DNA of 64,000 bases from Laspinema palackyanum D2a (lineage in GTDB: Bacteria > Cyanobacteriota > Cyanobacteriia > Cyanobacteriales > Laspinemataceae), in the NCBI GenBank assembly GCA_025370845.1, contig JAMXFF010000021.1, positions 1 to 64,000 on the forward strand, written 5' to 3'. Shown here piece by piece: positions 36,393 through 45,410 of the stretch (positions within the stretch are counted from its first letter, which is position 1; the number at the start of each line of letters is the position of its first letter). The notes under the pieces were generated by a model that ran no database searches, had not been told where the DNA came from, and saw only the letters and a program-made list of their open reading frames with translations. The position numbers and the translations under genes are program-made.

Positions 36393-37016
36393 TTAGGAGA
36401 CTTGAGAGTTAACACGCAGGGGTTCCGATAGGGTGTCTGCTATCACCTGCAAACAGCGGCGATCGCTCACCATCCATCGATGAACCAAAACCGGCAATAT
36501 CACTTCCTTCCCTACGGGCAGTTGGGAGCTTTTTGCCGGGATAATCATACTATCATAAGGTGTCCAAATTGAGGTAAAATTCACCCGTCCTAGCATCTCC
36601 ACCGCATCCCGATTCAAATCTTCCAAAAACGGGCTTTTCGGGCGCATTTGCAAACATCCAGGTAGGGGCAATGCGTAAGCGGTTACTGTGCCGTGATTGG
36701 GAGCAGAAATAGAAATAAATCGCTGCACCCGCTCAATGCCACCGAGTCGCTGGAGATAGTACCGGCTAACAATTCCCCCCATACTGAATCCGATTAAATC
36801 AAAGGGGCGATCGCCTCCTAATGTTTGGTCAATAAAATTGCTCAGTTGTTCTGCTAAACGGTCTAATCCAATCGAGCTATCATTGGGAATTAAATTTAAG
36901 CTATAAACTGACCATCCGAGTTCGGTTAAAACCGGAGAAATTTTACTAAAAATATCACTCGTGTCCCAAATTCCATGCACTAACATTACGGGGTTTTTTG
37001 GATTGTCTTGATTCAT
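36393..37016 (-). CDS. Alpha/beta hydrolase, lipase/esterase type
   Basis: 207 aa. MLVHGIWDTSD at the N-terminus is the oxyanion region, GFSMGG (about 75) carries the nucleophile Ser, and HRWMVSDRR near the end supplies the likely His. An APNHGT motif (about 106) is typical of triacylglycerol lipase-like and GPI-processing-like hydrolases. There is no signal peptide, so it is likely cytoplasmic. The natural substrate is unknown. The start ATG is at 37016. Confidence 0.88.
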   Translation of the reverse strand: MNQDNPKNPVMLVHGIWDTSDIFSKISPVLTELGWSVYSLNLIPNDSSIGLDRLAEQLSNFIDQTLGGDRPFDLIGFSMGGIVSRYYLQRLGGIERVQRFISISAPNHGTVTAYALPLPGCLQMRPKSPFLEDLNRDAVEMLGRVNFTSIWTPYDSMIIPAKSSQLPVGKEVILPVLVHRWMVSDRRCLQVIADTLSEPLRVNSQVS

Positions 37017-37070
37017 AGCTTTAGTGTTTTTAGGTCATTGATTATTGTAAAGGAATCCGCATGGAAAAAT

Positions 37071-37259
37071 GTTCGTAGTAACGACTTCAGTCGTTACCTC
37101 GTTACTTGGCTGAAGCCAAGTAACGCACCTATCTCCGGATCCTCCAGTTCCTTCCCAGGCGCTTAAGCCGGAAAGAGTGCTTGTCACGGCTTTAGCCGGA
37201 AACGACTGAAGTCGTTACTACGAACTAAGATAAGAACGACTGAAGTCGTTACTACGAAC
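37071..37259. repeat. Cluster of covarying hairpin repeats (gttcgtagt family)
   Basis: Begins gttcgtagt (37071-37079). Hairpin gtaacgac-ttca-gtcgttac spans 37078-37097 and hairpin gttacttggc-tgaa-gccaagtaac spans 37101-37124. Two inverted copies, aacgac-tgaa-gtcgtt plus actacgaac, end at 37225 and 37259. Stem sequences differ but pair perfectly, while the tetraloops ttca/tgaa and the outer gttcgtagt stay fixed. A 9-bp repeat (ccccatcct type) follows at 37262-37297. The rest of 37298-37571 is leader DNA with no ORF I can support. Confidence 0.85.
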
Positions 37260-37571
37260 ATTTCCCCATCCTCCCCATCTCCCCCATCTCCCATCGCCAA
37301 CTTACAATTTAATTCTGAAAATGTTTGTAGTTCTGTAAAGCAGTTCTCAGGGAAAACAGCCATTTCAGCGAATTTTGTAAAATTTTATTAAGATTTTTCT
37401 CGAAAAAGGGGGAGTTGGCTTATCAGAACTTCATAATTAAACCAAACAGTTTTCAGTTTTTGGGGGCCTTGAATAGAATTGGCTTGTCCGGATCCGTTGA
37501 CCGAGGCAGCCGCAAGCTGTTCAGGCTTGAACCCTTGGCGATTGAGAGTAAACATTCTAGGAGTAAGGACC

Positions 37572-37979
37572 ATGTTCGGTTTTATCAAAAAATTATTTGG
37601 CGGCATTTTCAGCTTCTTAGGGGGCTTATTTGGATCCAAAAAAGCTGGATACTACTTGGAACTCGAAGAGTCGAAAGGGTCTACTCCGGCGACTAAACCC
37701 GAAGCGGTTCAAGTCAAGAAACTAGAACCCCTGCCTACAGAGAAGCCTGAACCGGCAAAGGTGAGCAAATCTAAAACCACTCAGAAAAAGGCGGAACCGA
37801 AGCCAGCCGCGCCAGCACCTGCGCCTGCGGTGGCGATCGCCTCTTCAGAACCGGCGAAACCCGCTCCTGCTCCTAAACGGGAAGCCACCCCAGTGATGGT
37901 GACCCCCCGTCGTCGTCCCGGTGCGAATATGACTTCTTATCTGGATATGGCTCGGAATATGCAAACTTCGAGCCGCTAG
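37572..37979 (+). CDS. Small Pro/Ala-rich protein with amphipathic N-terminus
   Basis: 135 aa from the ATG at 37572, which has AGGAG 8 nt upstream (37559-37563); a longer in-frame reading from 37479 has no such site. The N-terminus (FGFIKKLFGGIFSFLGGLFG) is a Phe/Gly/Lys amphipathic helix suited to membrane association. A Lys/Pro/Ala-rich disordered middle and a conserved-looking end, MTSYLDMARNM, follow. I recognise no enzymatic motif. A similar plan occurs in cyanobacterial hypothetical proteins; the function is unknown. A strong terminator follows. Confidence 0.75.
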   Translation: MFGFIKKLFGGIFSFLGGLFGSKKAGYYLELEESKGSTPATKPEAVQVKKLEPLPTEKPEPAKVSKSKTTQKKAEPKPAAPAPAPAVAIASSEPAKPAPAPKREATPVMVTPRRRPGANMTSYLDMARNMQTSSR

Positions 37980-37987
37980 AAGTGCCA

Positions 37988-38015
37988 AAAAGAGACGCAA
38001 TTTTTGCGTCTCTTT
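37988..38015. terminator. Strong bidirectional terminator
   Basis: Perfect 12-bp stem aaagagacgcaa/ttgcgtctcttt with a ttt loop, followed by T-rich sequence, between convergent genes. Confidence 0.85.
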
Positions 38016-38022
38016 CTGCTTT

Positions 38023-38823
38023 TTAGGGTGAAACGCTCTGATTTGGGGTCGGATTCATTTCTAACGCTGCCGCAATCACAGACAAGGCAACGGCTGGTGC
38101 CGTGACGGCTCGGAGGATGCGACTGCCGAGAGACACGGGTTGAAAGTTGGAGGCGATCGCCTGTTCCACTTCCCCTGGGGTCCATCCCCCCTCGGGTCCG
38201 ATCGCAATTTCAAGGGGACTGAGTTGTAATCCGGCTGATGACCGTTGACTGGCTAAAACCTGAGCTAGTAAATGGGGGGCTTCGGTGCGAGTGACGCAAA
38301 TATAGCGCTCCAAGGGTGTTTCCGGCAGAGCGAGATAGTCCCGAAAGGTGACTGGATCCAGAATGGTCGGGAGGATTTGGCGTTCTGACTGTTCTGCCGC
38401 TTCTCGCGCAATGCGACGCCAGCGATCGAGCTTGTTGGGACTAGGTTTGAGGACTGTGCGATCGCTCAAAACCGGGACGAGGGTGGTTACACCGAGTTCA
38501 GTGGTTTGCCTGACGACTTCATCCCAGCCATTTTTGGGGAGTGCCAGGATTAAGGTGATGGAAACTGGTAATTCAGTCTGTACCGGGATTGACTCTAAAA
38601 CTGTGGCAAATTCAGGATTTTCTGACAATTGAGCGAGCCACCATTGTCCTTGTCCATCCATTGCAATAAAGCGATCGCCTTCTTTTAAGCGCAAGACGCG
38701 ACTGAGATAATGCTGTTGAGGGCGATCGAGGAAAATTCCCTCCGGTTGAAGTTGTTCCGGTGCGATCGCCACTCGTTGCAGTTGGCCTAACTGATGAGAA
38801 TTCCCGGTTTTAGCTGCGTTCAC
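38023..38823 (-). CDS. rsmE: 16S rRNA (uracil-1498-N3)-methyltransferase RsmE
   Basis: 266 aa. The N-terminal PUA-like domain (about 17-85, HYLSRVLRLKEGD) is followed by a SPOUT domain with GPEGGWTPGE (about 212-221) and the knot motif LRAVTAPAVALS (about 240). It methylates U1498 in the decoding centre of the small ribosomal subunit. The start codon is GTG at 38823. It lies 20 bp downstream of the DUF389 gene on the same strand. Confidence 0.93.
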   Translation of the reverse strand: MNAAKTGNSHQLGQLQRVAIAPEQLQPEGIFLDRPQQHYLSRVLRLKEGDRFIAMDGQGQWWLAQLSENPEFATVLESIPVQTELPVSITLILALPKNGWDEVVRQTTELGVTTLVPVLSDRTVLKPSPNKLDRWRRIAREAAEQSERQILPTILDPVTFRDYLALPETPLERYICVTRTEAPHLLAQVLASQRSSAGLQLSPLEIAIGPEGGWTPGEVEQAIASNFQPVSLGSRILRAVTAPAVALSVIAAALEMNPTPNQSVSP

Positions 38824-38843
38824 AAAACACCCTTATTCTAAAT

Positions 38844-39965
38844 TTAATTCTCCGGTTCTTGATTAATAAAATCTTCTTCCAAGTCTGGCTCTAAATTCGG
38901 GTCTATAGCGTCAGAGGGAGCCGTAAATTGTGTCAGAGGAATGATTTGAACATTTAACGAGATAGGTTTTTGCAGTCTTTCTTCTAAAAAATCGCGAACG
39001 AGCCTAACTTGGTTTTCTGAAATGGAGTTTTCGGCTGCGGCAACTTCTAGGTTGACAATCAGCGCTTCTCCTTGAGGTTCAACCTGTACCCGCCGGACAT
39101 CGGTTTTAGAAAAGGTCAGAGTTTCTTTATTAATTAAAACGGTAATACTGCGACGAATATTATCTCGCAGGACTAGATTCTTTAGAGAAAATCCTAAAGG
39201 GACCCCTAAAATAGTTAACGTAAACAGAGAGATTAAAAAACCTTCTTTTGCTCGTTTTAATGAGCCATACTCTTGGGATACAAAAACTATACCCCCACTA
39301 AAAATAATACCGATTAAGTTCGTTAAAAAAAGTAAGAAACTGCCGGTAAAAATTTCAGAAGACCGCAAAGAAATACCAATACCAATAACGCTTAACGGGG
39401 GAGCCAACGCTACAGCGATCGCCACCCCAGGCAAAGCATCGGCAACGTGGCGACGAGATTTAGCAAATGCCCCAGCGGTACCGGCGGCTAACGCCACGCC
39501 TAGGTCCAGTAATGTGGGCTGCGATCGCGCTAGAATTTCCCCTTGAACCGTTCTTAAGCCCACCAGATGAGAGATCAAAAAAGAAATAAAAATCGTTAAA
39601 CCCACTCCAGTCCAGAGGGTTAAATTCGATCGCTTTAACAAGCGTCGATTGCCCATGACCATTCCATAGGCGATTCCCAGAATCGGACCCATTAAAGGAG
39701 CGATAATCATCGCTCCGATAATAGTAGCGGCACTATTTGCCAGCAGTCCCAGAGTAGAAATGATGCCTGACAACCCTAGCAACACATAAAAGCTGCGGGA
39801 AGGAACCGAGGAGCGCCATAGCTGGCGGTTCAAGCCTTCCAGAGACATCGGTTTTTCCGCTACCCATTTCCATTCTCCGCTATTACTTTCCCACCAGGTT
39901 TTGAAAAATCGGAGGATTCGCAAATAGGTCAACCGTCCCTGTCGTTTGAACTTATAGCTCGCCAT
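38844..39965 (-). CDS. DUF389 family membrane protein
   Basis: 373 aa. Seven or so membrane helices lie between residues 55 and 270, including the DUF389 hallmark AATIIGAMIIAPLMGPILG (about 80-98). A soluble alpha/beta domain follows (about 275-350), with an acidic tail. The family is annotated as a hydrophobic-domain protein of unknown transport role. The start is ATG at 39965. It probably shares a transcript with rsmE (20-bp gap). Confidence 0.88.
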   Translation of the reverse strand: MASYKFKRQGRLTYLRILRFFKTWWESNSGEWKWVAEKPMSLEGLNRQLWRSSVPSRSFYVLLGLSGIISTLGLLANSAATIIGAMIIAPLMGPILGIAYGMVMGNRRLLKRSNLTLWTGVGLTIFISFLISHLVGLRTVQGEILARSQPTLLDLGVALAAGTAGAFAKSRRHVADALPGVAIAVALAPPLSVIGIGISLRSSEIFTGSFLLFLTNLIGIIFSGGIVFVSQEYGSLKRAKEGFLISLFTLTILGVPLGFSLKNLVLRDNIRRSITVLINKETLTFSKTDVRRVQVEPQGEALIVNLEVAAAENSISENQVRLVRDFLEERLQKPISLNVQIIPLTQFTAPSDAIDPNLEPDLEEDFINQEPEN

Positions 39966-40114
39966 TAAAACCTGCCAGGAATTTCAATACTCGGATACAA
40001 AGTCGCAGCCCCAACACTCATTAGGCTCGTTGTTCTGATTCCTTAATTTATCGAACTCCTGACAGATTTTTCTTCCTCTACAGGTAGATTAAACCGAGAC
40101 AATTAGTGATAAGT

Positions 40115-42307
40115 TCAGGCTTGTTCGGTCAAGCTTTTCAAGAAAGCATCGATCGCATCTCCAGCCAATTGACTCATCGGCTTACCCTGACGCTCTGCTT
40201 CCGTTTTAAGCTGGAGATAAATCTCATTGCTGACATTAATCCGGCGACGGGGAGGACGAGAAGAACCCGAGGCATCTTCACCTTCGCTGTCATCGCCACC
40301 ACCGCCACCGCCACTCGGGGGAGTTGGAGGAGTGGGAGGGACACCGGAATCCGCAGCAGCAGCAGCAGTCGCACCCGTGGGAGAATCGCTTCCGGAAGTT
40401 ACCGATACCGACGATTCGGAACTGGTAGCCGCAGCAATGGGTTCGGCACCCGAAGTCGTAACATTTTCCGAATTAACTGGAGAAGAGAATTGATTAACCA
40501 TTTCTTGAATTGAAGCGTTGGGAGTAGCAGAATATGTAGCAGCAAAGCGACGGAGGGCTTCAAACCCGACCCGATGGCAAAAATCACCAAAGCTCTCAGG
40601 TTCAACCCGATGAAGCTGTTCTTGTTTGAAATAAACAAACAACGGTTCTAGGGTAGCTTCCAAATTTTCGATCGCCAAACTCTCAATATAAGTTTGAGCC
40701 AACCTCGTTTGATTGGGATCCCCACCTAGCCAGATTTGATAAGAATCCGGTGATCTACCTACAAAGCCGAGTTCAGCCAAGTAGGGACGAGCACAACCAT
40801 TCGGGCAACCCGTCATCCGGACCACGAAGTGTTCTTCGGGTAAACCGACTTGATTCAACAGAGCGCGAATGCGAGCGAGGACACCGGGGATCCCGCGTTC
40901 GGCTTCAGCGATCGCTAAACCGCAAGTGGGCAAAGCAGGGCAAGCCATTGAATAGCGAACCAACGGATCGATATCGGTTTCCCGTTTAATCCCGCATTCT
41001 TGCAGAATTTGCTCGATTTCCCGTTGTTGTGCCGGTGCAATATCGTACAGTAGCACATTTTGATGGGGGGTCAGGAGCATCGGTAGGTTGAATGCCTCGA
41101 CAATCCGCCGCAAAGCCGTCTTAAGCTGCAACGAACCGCGATCGTGAATCCGACCATTTTCCACGGAAATTCCGTAGAACAGCTTGCCATCGCCCTGATC
41201 GTGCCAACCGAGGAAGTCGAGGTATTTGAACTCCGGTAAGGGTCTAAAGGGTTCAAATTTTTTCCCTAAATAGCCTTCGACGGTTTCCCGGAATTTTTCG
41301 ACCCCCCAGTCTTCGATGAGGTATTTCATCCGGGAAAGACGGCGTTCCACGCGATTGCCATAATCGCGTTGGGTCGCGACGATCGCCTTAACCGCATCGT
41401 AAATGTCGTCTTTTCTAACAAACCCGATGGGATCCGCTAGACGAGGGAAGGTTTCCTCTTTGTTATGGGTCCGTCCCAATCCACCTCCCGCAAGGACGTT
41501 AAATCCTTCCAGTTGGCCCGCCTCATCGAGAATCACGATGAGGCCCAGGTCTTGGGAGTAAATATCAACAGAATTGTCCCCTGGGACCGTGATGGCAATT
41601 TTGAACTTGCGTGGGAGAAACAGGGTTCCATAAATCGGGTCCGGGGAATCGTGGAAGATCGTCCCGTTGCCATTGCGCTGGCGCGCTTCTTTCACCTCGG
41701 GATTTTCTTCCCCACTGATGGCTTTTTCCCCATCCAGCCAAATCTCGTAATAGGCCCCACTCTGTGGGGTCAGCAAATCGGCGATATCGTTGGCATATCT
41801 ACGAACGCAATCGTAATCGAAACGGTTCGTAAATGGCGCTGGAGGTGCCATGACGTTGCGGTTAATGTCCCCGCAAGCGCCCAAGGTAGAACCCATGTTG
41901 TTGACAATTTCCTGGATTGCCGTCTTCAAGTTTTTCTTCAAGATTCCATGCATTTGGAAACCTTGACGGGTGGTGACTCGCAGGGTGTGATTGCCATAGT
42001 TTTCCGACAGCCGTTCTAAGGTCAGATACAGCTGGGGTGGAATGAATCCCCCGGGCGATCGCGTGCGGAGCATCATTTGGTAGTCTTTTTCCTGCCCTTT
42101 GACCCGATTTTCCCGGTTATCTTGCTGATATGAACCGTGAAATTTCAGAATCTGATAGGCATCATGGGAAAAATGAGTCGTATCTTCTAAAAGCTCGCTG
42201 GCCAAAGGTTCGCGCAAATAGTTGCTGCGTTCTTTGATGCCTTCGACTTTAGAAACTTTTTGACTGCTATCAGTCGTTGATGATGTCGTTGTAAAGGATT
42301 GAACCAT
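40115..42307 (-). CDS. sir: Ferredoxin-sulfite reductase with C-terminal RHH-like extension
   Basis: 730 aa from the ATG at 42307 (a GTG at 42313 is an alternative). It reduces sulfite to sulfide using ferredoxin. The siroheme/[4Fe-4S] ligands are CPALPTC (about 460) and GCPNGC (about 510), and the N-terminal SLR-type repeats are normal. After about residue 610 comes a Ser/Ala-rich linker and a Gly6-Asp/Glu stretch. The last 44 residues (from [14 protein letters not shown]) read as a ribbon-helix-helix fold: a basic strand, then two helices ([18 protein letters not shown] and AIDAFLKSL). Typical enzymes of this kind are about 640 aa and lack this end. Confidence 0.92.
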   Translation of the reverse strand: MVQSFTTTSSTTDSSQKVSKVEGIKERSNYLREPLASELLEDTTHFSHDAYQILKFHGSYQQDNRENRVKGQEKDYQMMLRTRSPGGFIPPQLYLTLERLSENYGNHTLRVTTRQGFQMHGILKKNLKTAIQEIVNNMGSTLGACGDINRNVMAPPAPFTNRFDYDCVRRYANDIADLLTPQSGAYYEIWLDGEKAISGEENPEVKEARQRNGNGTIFHDSPDPIYGTLFLPRKFKIAITVPGDNSVDIYSQDLGLIVILDEAGQLEGFNVLAGGGLGRTHNKEETFPRLADPIGFVRKDDIYDAVKAIVATQRDYGNRVERRLSRMKYLIEDWGVEKFRETVEGYLGKKFEPFRPLPEFKYLDFLGWHDQGDGKLFYGISVENGRIHDRGSLQLKTALRRIVEAFNLPMLLTPHQNVLLYDIAPAQQREIEQILQECGIKRETDIDPLVRYSMACPALPTCGLAIAEAERGIPGVLARIRALLNQVGLPEEHFVVRMTGCPNGCARPYLAELGFVGRSPDSYQIWLGGDPNQTRLAQTYIESLAIENLEATLEPLFVYFKQEQLHRVEPESFGDFCHRVGFEALRRFAATYSATPNASIQEMVNQFSSPVNSENVTTSGAEPIAAATSSESSVSVTSGSDSPTGATAAAAADSGVPPTPPTPPSGGGGGGDDSEGEDASGSSRPPRRRINVSNEIYLQLKTEAERQGKPMSQLAGDAIDAFLKSLTEQA

Positions 42308-42899
42308 GAGCACATCTCGTGAAGATGGTAGAGGCTATTTCTCTCCGGTAATCCGGTCGGAATAGCGATGTTTTTCGATCTTATCACTGCCTTTCCTAAT
42401 TTAAGGGATCATTGGGCAAATTAGGATCCATTCCTTCCTTCAGAATGTTAAGTCTTGTTAATTTGGGCTTCCCAGTCGGGGGTTAACCCATCCCGCAAGA
42501 GAGCGTCAGACCGATTGACCTGACAGGATTTCACCGGGTTTTCGGTAACGCTTAAATCAGCGGTTTGCCGCGATCGCCGTCCCGATTGCACAATCCTGAG
42601 CAAAATGTGGAAAACAGTTTCCCATAGATTTTCACAAAGCCCGGTTGATTAGGTGTAGTTACTTACTCGCTTTCGGATACTCCTCTCCCCGGTTCTGGCG
42701 ATCGCGCAAATCCATCACAGCAGTTTCTCCCTCCCCAATTTTTGAATCCCTACTCTTTTCCCCGATCGCAATTTAACTCAAAATCCTTAAATATTTAATT
42801 CACTTTTGCCGGAATTCTGTAAATTTTCTCTAAATTTTCTGTAAACTTTCTCTATTTTTTAACCGAATCTGCTATAATACATCCCAATACGACGGAGAT
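42308..42899. other. Upstream region of the sulfite reductase gene
   Basis: No gene or RNA is supported here. It is AT-rich toward 42900 and contains a -10-like tataat at 42873-42878 facing right. A possible 92-aa ORF at 42900-43178 follows, but its sequence (Pro/Ser/Ile-rich, no motif) is not convincing. Confidence 0.4.
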
Positions 42900-43337
42900 A
42901 TGCATTACTCTACAATTTTCCGTTTGCGCTACGGTCAAGCACCAAGCGATCGATTCCTCAAAATTCGCCCAACCGCTCATCGGTCAAAAATTTTCCGCCG
43001 ATTCCCACCCGGATCACCCCCGCAATTCCGCCTCAATCCAGACTGGATTCTGACCCTAATTCCTCAAAATACAGCCCGGGTGAAAAATTCCACCTCAATC
43101 CCCATTCTCCCCCTTCCCTCCCTCATTTCCCCTAGCGCTATCATGAGGATATCCGGTGCAGGCAATGTCAAGACATAAAATCTCCCGTCTCTAAAGATCA
43201 TCAGGTTCAAACCCATATCGGTTTAGGGCGAATCAGAGCGGATTTCAGTCTAAGCGCAACCCATAGCCAGTTGAGCAACTGACACACTGCCTCCCCATTT
43301 TCTCTACCAGAATACAATAAATAGGAAGTCAGGACTC

Positions 43338-43455
43338 TCAGCAGCAGATTCCCCAATCCTCGCTCATGATGGTTAATTATACTCATGGGTACGAGGATGC
43401 TGTATGCTGATCCCGCACCCCTTCCGCAGGGTGGGAAGCTTGATGCCTCTTTTTT
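43338..43455 (+). ncRNA. Candidate structured RNA upstream of the GtrA-like gene
   Basis: A long interrupted stem pairs tcagca (43338-43343) with tgctga (43405-43410) and cag with ctg. It encloses atcctcg/cgaggat (43356-43362 with 43392-43398) and catga/tcatg. A separate hairpin caccc/gggtg (43416-43433) precedes a T6 run at 43450-43455. A tacaat box lies at 43313-43318. The shape resembles a leader RNA or small RNA with a terminator, but I match it to no known family. The rest of 43179-43337 shows no gene. Confidence 0.4.
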
Positions 43456-43469
43456 CGTGACTGGTGAAA

Positions 43470-43985
43470 ATGTTTAACCTGTCTGCGGATTCAACGGTAC
43501 GGTATTTATGCAATCAGAGACATAAGCGTGTAATGAGAGCGCTCATAGAACACATTCGAGATATTAGTAAAATGAGTGTTGCCTCTTGGCTGGCAACCAC
43601 CCTTGATTTTGTAGTCTTTACTCTCTTCAACCGAGGATTAGAGCTACCAATTTCCACCGCAGCCGCCCTCGGTTCCCTAGCCGGAGCACTGCTCCATTTT
43701 ACCATTTGCCGACTTTGGGTATTTCGTCATAGCAAGCAGCACGGTTTGGCCGAATCTCTAGGTCGTTATATCATCGTGTCTGGTGGGGCATTAATTTTAC
43801 ATTCCCTCGCCACCACCCTCCTAGCTAACTCTATTATTCCTCAGGAAGAATTAGCCTGGTTAATTTCTAAAAATACGGTTTTTCTCTTCTGGGTGTATCC
43901 CGGCACCAAATACATGGTTTTTGGGCCAGGTCAATCCTTAAAACGAAACTCACCTAATTTCCATGCCAACCCTAAACAGAGATAG
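43470..43985 (+). CDS. GtrA-like membrane protein
   Basis: 171 aa from the ATG at 43470 (a GTG at 43464 and an ATG at 43533 are also possible). Four membrane helices at about 36-165 match the GtrA/DPMS-associated family, with a conserved KNTVFLFWVYPGTKYMVF. The family flips or organises bactoprenol-linked sugars during surface polysaccharide synthesis. No glycosyltransferase partner sits next to it, so the pathway is unclear. The start is doubtful because the 60 N-terminal residues before the first helix are not typical. Confidence 0.8.
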   Translation: MFNLSADSTVRYLCNQRHKRVMRALIEHIRDISKMSVASWLATTLDFVVFTLFNRGLELPISTAAALGSLAGALLHFTICRLWVFRHSKQHGLAESLGRYIIVSGGALILHSLATTLLANSIIPQEELAWLISKNTVFLFWVYPGTKYMVFGPGQSLKRNSPNFHANPKQR

Positions 43986-44085
43986 GATATTATTGTCAGT
44001 TATTTAATATTTAAAAATATTTCAGGTTAAGGAATTAGATTTTTATCGTCAGGGTTGCGGGAAATTAAATTGAGTCCTAAAAAAG

Positions 44086-44125
44086 CATTCCGGTCCTCTT
44101 TAAACGGGAACCGGAATGTTTTTTT
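44086..44125 (+). terminator. Rho-independent terminator
   Basis: Stem cattccggt (44086-44094) pairs with accggaatg (44110-44118) and is followed by ttttttt. It lies about 100 bases past the GtrA-like gene. Confidence 0.75.
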
Positions 44126-44162
44126 ATATAAGCCTCTTACAGCAATTGAGTCCTAACATTAA

Positions 44163-44243
44163 TAGACCTCTTGCATAAATCTCTTAAGCCCCCCTTAGTA
44201 AGGGGGGTTGGGGGGATGAATTCGGAATTTGGCAAGAGGTCTA
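44163..44243. mobile_element. 81-bp MITE-like element (tagacctcttgc termini)
   Basis: Terminal inverted repeats tagacctcttgc (44163-44174) and gcaagaggtcta (44232-44243). The interior contains a C-rich/G-rich hairpin, agccccccttagtaaggggggtt. The same end and core occur at 3478, and the core alone in the 54464-54905 repeat array. There is no coding capacity. Confidence 0.7.
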
Positions 44244-44349
44244 ATCTGTTGGAGCAATAGGTCAATAGGGAGCAAGATGCTCCCACTCCTGTGCAGAATT
44301 GTTTGATTTCTAAGAGAACAGCTATCTCGGGATGGAATCAAACTCAAAA

Positions 44350-45198
44350 TTAAGGGGCGACAATCCGGAGGCGATGGGTAACCATTGTGATGCCATCTTT
44401 GCGAACAATAATGGCGGAAATCCAGCGATTATCTTCCGTGGATGGGGCTTGACCGATTTTAAAGAGACCTCCAGCGGAGAGGGGCTCTAATTTCAAATCT
44501 GAAGGGATTAAATATTGGGTCGGGCGAACGGGTTCTTCCTGTGCATAGCCGAGGATTAAATCATTTCGCAGGGGTTCAACAACGATCGCATCGAAGTTAT
44601 AACGCTCCCCGGTGCGGACTTCTTCCGGTAAATTAATTTGGAGAGTGGGGGGATTTTCGCCAGTGGTGATTTGATTGCGTTCGGCAAGAATATTTTGACG
44701 GACAATTTGCTGGTTACTATAATGCTGCTGCGATCGCACTGTTGCCGTTAACCTTAAATCGCGATCGTTTTGAGTCTCCACCCCAGTAATTTCGGTGACT
44801 GTTTCTACCTTAAATCCATTCCCATCCCGTTCCCAAGACTCGATTTCCGTGCGATAGCTCAGATTTGGATAACGTTGCCAGAGTTGGGTTAACCCTTCCC
44901 TTAAACTCTGATAATCTAATCCATCAGAATTGACAAAAGTTGGACTATAAAACTGCATCACGGCTTGAATATCTTGCCGATTGGCGGCAGCATCAATATC
45001 CTGGAGAATCCGGTTAAGTTCTGGGGGTGCAGTTTGAGCCGTAGCTGCGGCAACCCGGGTTGGTGTGGCCCCTCCGGCACACCAGAGGGTGAAACCAAGC
45101 ATCAAAGCAGCGATCGCCGAAGGTTCACGACTCGGGGTCCCGGTGGATTGCCGCGAAGGGCGGAAATGGGATTGCAGTAAGCTCAACGGATTAGTCAT
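44350..45198 (-). CDS. Secreted protein with NTF2-like domain, unknown function
   Basis: 282 aa from the ATG at 45198; a TTG at 45216 is an alternative. A signal-like hydrophobic segment is at about 28-50. An NTF2-like (SnoaL/DUF4440 type) fold at about 60-155 follows, with DIDAAANRQDIQAVMQFYSP and later SYRTEIESWERDG. The last 100 residues form a beta-rich part I do not recognise. A periplasmic or lumen role is inferred from the signal. It is divergent from murG. Confidence 0.75.
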   Translation of the reverse strand: MTNPLSLLQSHFRPSRQSTGTPSREPSAIAALMLGFTLWCAGGATPTRVAAATAQTAPPELNRILQDIDAAANRQDIQAVMQFYSPTFVNSDGLDYQSLREGLTQLWQRYPNLSYRTEIESWERDGNGFKVETVTEITGVETQNDRDLRLTATVRSQQHYSNQQIVRQNILAERNQITTGENPPTLQINLPEEVRTGERYNFDAIVVEPLRNDLILGYAQEEPVRPTQYLIPSDLKLEPLSAGGLFKIGQAPSTEDNRWISAIIVRKDGITMVTHRLRIVAP

Positions 45199-45410
45199 GG
45201 GGGAGGGCTTCAACAAGACACGACAGAACAGATCCTAATAGTAGTCTTCCAAACAGAACCGGGGATTTCCGCAGGGATGAACTGAATTCGGTGGTACAGA
45301 CTCTCGATATTGAGCGTTCAACCCGTTTAAATTTATAGTTTAGATGCGATCGCGATTGTTGCATCCAACCCAAAACTATCCCCAGGAAACCACAACCAGA
45401 GGCAACCGAC

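Noticed and set aside
37479-37571. Longer N-terminus for the 37572 gene
   Set aside because: No ribosome site at the upstream ATG, while AGGAG sits correctly before 37572.
41465-42019. 184-aa plus-strand ORF opposite the sulfite reductase gene
   Set aside because: Antisense shadow of a conserved enzyme gene.
42900-43178. 92-aa plus-strand ORF behind a tataat box and ggagat ribosome site
   Set aside because: The start signals are attractive, but the protein is Pro/Ser/Ile/Arg-rich with no domain or membrane segment. I see no reason to prefer it over chance.
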